Shown: positions 35,480 to 37,397 of the stretch, piece by piece
Numbering within the stretch: position 1 is the stretch's first letter
Layout of the letters: each line of letters opens with the position of its first letter
Source: a virus
IMG/VR virus record: IMGVR_UViG_3300033571_016342
Span: 1-37,397 of that record
Direction: 5' to 3' (one strand)
DNA length: 37,397 nt
Translations under genes and position numbers: made by a program
Notes under the pieces: generated by a model
What the model was told of the DNA's origin: nothing
Database searches by the model: none
Seen by the model: only the letters and a program-made list of their open reading frames with translations

Positions 35480-35860
35480 TTAATCCCACCATCCATCGTA
35501 AATTGAACAATCATCAACATAAGTTATTTGAGAAGTATATGATGACCCATTAGGTAAATATAATATATGATACGCGTATACATTCCACTTGCCATTAATT
35601 ATTTTAGGAGCCTCTCCCCAGTGCACCGCAGCATTACGCCATGTGTATTTTGGGAAAGTATCTATTAAACATTTTTGTTGACCATCATAATTATGATAAG
35701 AGATTATTCTTGACCAAAAAGCGTGCCCTGCCCACCATGTAATAGACTCGTTATTAACACAATTAGCTCTACTATGATGAGTTAATTTATAAAGACCGCT
35801 GTGAGAGTTTATCGCAGTAAGTATCATCCCTAATGCAATTCCCTTTTTAATTTTTTCCAT
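35480..35860 (-). CDS. Secreted Trp/His-rich protein, unknown (126 aa)
   Basis: ATG 35860 (GGAGG 5 bases upstream) leads into a signal peptide MEKIKKGIALGMILTAINSH SG. The mature region is rich in Trp, His and Tyr (SITWWAGHAFWSRIISYHNY, YTWRNAAVHWGE, YDGWWD) with three Cys. The aromatic/His content suggests a carbohydrate- or metal-binding secreted protein. It forms a two-gene set with the following secreted protein. Not recognised. Confidence 0.6.
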   Translation of the reverse strand: MEKIKKGIALGMILTAINSHSGLYKLTHHSRANCVNNESITWWAGHAFWSRIISYHNYDGQQKCLIDTFPKYTWRNAAVHWGEAPKIINGKWNVYAYHILYLPNGSSYTSQITYVDDCSIYDGWWD

Positions 35861-35932
35861 ATTTGCCTCCATGTTTCGGGGCAAATGATAAAATATTAAA
35901 TTACTAAATACAATTAATTATATGGTCGCCAA

Positions 35933-36688
35933 CTATGCAGGCCTGTAGCCCCGACCAATGTTTACGTCCCCGTAATTTAAACCACTTTGTCTATCACTTG
36001 CCAATATTGTAGCTTTTTTCATCGATAAATCAGGAGGAGACATGTACATAAGTTTTCTGGCATAAGATATTAAAATGCGTTCTGATTCTGGGTTAAACTC
36101 AACTCCATACTCACTACACATCATTTTGGCTAATCCGTAGCGAAGATATTCGATATATGATGTATCATAACCTTGGTTTGAACCCTGAATAAATGTATAA
36201 GGTACATCACGAGAAATATCAGTTAAATCTGTATCAAGTTTTACATCAGTTAAAAAAAGATTAACCATAAGCTTTAACTTATAGGCTTCAGCTGGTTTAA
36301 AATATAAAGATAAAGTACCGCCTCCTAGTTCACGGTTATAGTTCCATGAAAAAGGTAGTGAGCTTACATTGTCTACCCGAGGAGAACCGAAGTAATTAGT
36401 TCTTGTGGTAGAGTTCATTGGATAACGCACAGTGCCGATATTAAAGGTTGCACTTTCTATTTGCGATACATAAGGTAAATAATAATATTCTTCATTAGGT
36501 ATTAAATCTAATTCAATATAATTCCAGTAAGGAACTAGATCAACTTCAATTTGTTTAAAGTCTAAAAAAGAGTTTAACAAGTCTAAGCCGTCAGTAATTT
36601 GGTCTCCAGTAGGTGTTTGTAAATTTCTAGCAACTATGCCAGATAAATACCAGGCGCGGGTTATTAATTGTTGAGCGGTATAAGCCAT
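35933..36688 (-). CDS. Head-tail connector, P22 gp4-like
   Basis: 251 aa. The start MAYTAQQLITRAWYLSGIVA, with DGLDLLNSFLDF, is the characteristic N-terminus of P22 gp4-like packaged-DNA stabilisation proteins (P22 gp4 is 166 aa; longer relatives are common). It binds under the portal after packaging and accepts gp10. Preceded by a strong terminator (36706) and GAGG Shine-Dalgarno; followed by two unrelated secreted genes before gp10, whereas P22 has gp4-gp10 adjacent. Confidence 0.8.
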   Translation of the reverse strand: MAYTAQQLITRAWYLSGIVARNLQTPTGDQITDGLDLLNSFLDFKQIEVDLVPYWNYIELDLIPNEEYYYLPYVSQIESATFNIGTVRYPMNSTTRTNYFGSPRVDNVSSLPFSWNYNRELGGGTLSLYFKPAEAYKLKLMVNLFLTDVKLDTDLTDISRDVPYTFIQGSNQGYDTSYIEYLRYGLAKMMCSEYGVEFNPESERILISYARKLMYMSPPDLSMKKATILASDRQSGLNYGDVNIGRGYRPA

Positions 36689-36705
36689 AGGAACCTCTTT
36701 TAAAA

Positions 36706-36724
36706 GGGGTACAACTTGTACCCC
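36706..36724 (-). terminator. Intrinsic terminator before gp4
   Basis: On the minus strand GGGGTAC-AAGTT-GTACCCC followed by TTTT; a perfect 7-bp GC-rich stem. Sits between the right-edge structural gene and gp4. Confidence 0.8.
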
Positions 36725-36740
36725 AATTATTTACACAAAA

Positions 36741-37397
36741 TTATACATAAAATGTATAGTTAACTAAAGAAATAGTAACTGTACCTGCTGATACTCTATA
36801 ACTTATTCTAGCTGCTCCTGTTGCTACTTGAGCTAAGGCAAAATTCATGCTTGTAGTATTAGCAGTAGCACCTGCAACTGGTGCAATTACTGTTACTGCA
36901 TCACCAGTTTGAGCGGCACCTTTGATATTTAAAACATCAGCGGCAGCTGCTGCAACAAAGCGTGAATATAAACAAACAGAAGTATTATTAATTGCTGGAA
37001 CAAAAGCACTTAAAGATACTGCTGCATAAGTAGTTGAAGCACCTGCTGTAACAATTGCAACTGGCGTATCAAAAGTAAATATACGGCTATTGCCACTACC
37101 ACTAATGTACATAGGCCTAAAATTAGAAGAGCCATCAGTTGCAGCATAGCCTACTAATCTCCATGAATCATAACCAAATGGCATTGTTGGAACTGTGTTA
37201 GATGCAAGTGATAACATACCTACAGTTGATTTGTAATAACGACTGTCACCTATTACATAAACAGCATAAACAGAGTTTGCAGCAATAGTACCTGTATCTA
37301 AACCACCAGCACCAGAAACTGCTGAATCTACTAATAATGGGGCAGAAATAGTAACGTTTTGAACGTTAGGGTTATCAACACCTACACATAGATCCAT
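36741..37397 (-). CDS. 3' part of a virion structural gene (open at window edge)
   Basis: 218 residues, open at the right edge; its first Met (in MDLCVGVDNPN) is probably internal. Text such as GGLDTGTIAANSVYAVYVIG, TVPTMPFGYDSWRLVGYAAT and DGSSNFRPMYISG is found in phage head or capsid-region proteins I recall, whose N-terminus reads like the left-edge fragment. A beta-rich protein, probably a capsid decoration or head-fibre-like component. In P22 nothing occupies this place between coat and gp4. Confidence 0.6.
   Translation of the reverse strand: MDLCVGVDNPNVQNVTISAPLLVDSAVSGAGGLDTGTIAANSVYAVYVIGDSRYYKSTVGMLSLASNTVPTMPFGYDSWRLVGYAATDGSSNFRPMYISGSGNSRIFTFDTPVAIVTAGASTTYAAVSLSAFVPAINNTSVCLYSRFVAAAAADVLNIKGAAQTGDAVTVIAPVAGATANTTSMNFALAQVATGAARISYRVSAGTVTISLVNYTFYV

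Overview
The window is an AT-rich tailed-phage genome with a podovirus, P22-like virion module. I infer that it is a nearly complete genome, circularly permuted or cut open. The left edge (complement 65..1) carries only the first 21 codons of a gene. The right edge (complement 37397..36741) carries a protein open at its N-terminus, and the two pieces look like parts of one structural gene missing a short stretch. Read as a circle on the minus strand, the virion genes follow P22 order: small terminase, large terminase, portal, scaffold, coat, gp4-like connector, gp10-like tail hub, DNA-ejection-type proteins and tail fibres. No integrase, CI-type repressor, tRNA or CRISPR array was seen. The host cannot be named; the low GC and the CsrA- and AlpA-type regulators would suit a gammaproteobacterium of the Legionella/Coxiella kind, but that is a guess.

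Layout. 1-2163 (-): start of the split structural gene, terminator, coat, scaffold. 2164-3533 (+): an island inside the late region, with an AlpA-like gene, about 600 bp of gene-free DNA full of short periodic repeats, a 59-aa coiled-coil gene and a strong terminator. 3535-5190 (-): a nest of very small, lysine-rich, overlapping genes. 5187-11130 (-): portal, small genes, TerL, HTH gene, TerS. 11137-11315: divergent promoters. 11316-12897 (+): accessory early genes, two of them tandem paralogues, ending in an AlpA-CsrA pair. 12890-16402 (-): zinc-ribbon protein, lysozyme, RusA, lambda P-like loader, a membrane peptide, a lambda O-like initiator with iterons inside the gene, and two small regulators. 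16480-19250 (+): recombination operon (unknown, YqaJ exonuclease, Bet/RecT, SSB). 19255-28633 (-): tail-fibre region with five paralogous C-terminal modules. 28707-36688 (-): XhlA-like membrane protein, ejection proteins, gp10, holin-like protein, two secreted proteins, gp4.

Most interesting observation. At least nine minus-strand genes, mostly virion genes (scaffold, portal, gp10, five tail-fibre or tail-associated genes and a small gene next to portal), begin with an inverted repeat centred exactly on the Shine-Dalgarno. Each gives a 5-8 bp stem with GGA in the loop, and the stem sequence differs from gene to gene while pairing is kept. The recurrent core CAAGGATG matches the CsrA/RsmA binding consensus. 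The phage itself encodes a CsrA-like protein (12583..12897) with a diverged RNA-binding N-terminal strand and a basic tail. Together these suggest a phage-run or host-CsrA-exploiting post-transcriptional regulon for virion genes.

A second strong signal is a lambda-type replication origin inside the O-like gene: three or four dyad iterons separated by G8-G9 runs, an AT-rich stretch, an inverted repeat, and a perfect DnaA box beside them.
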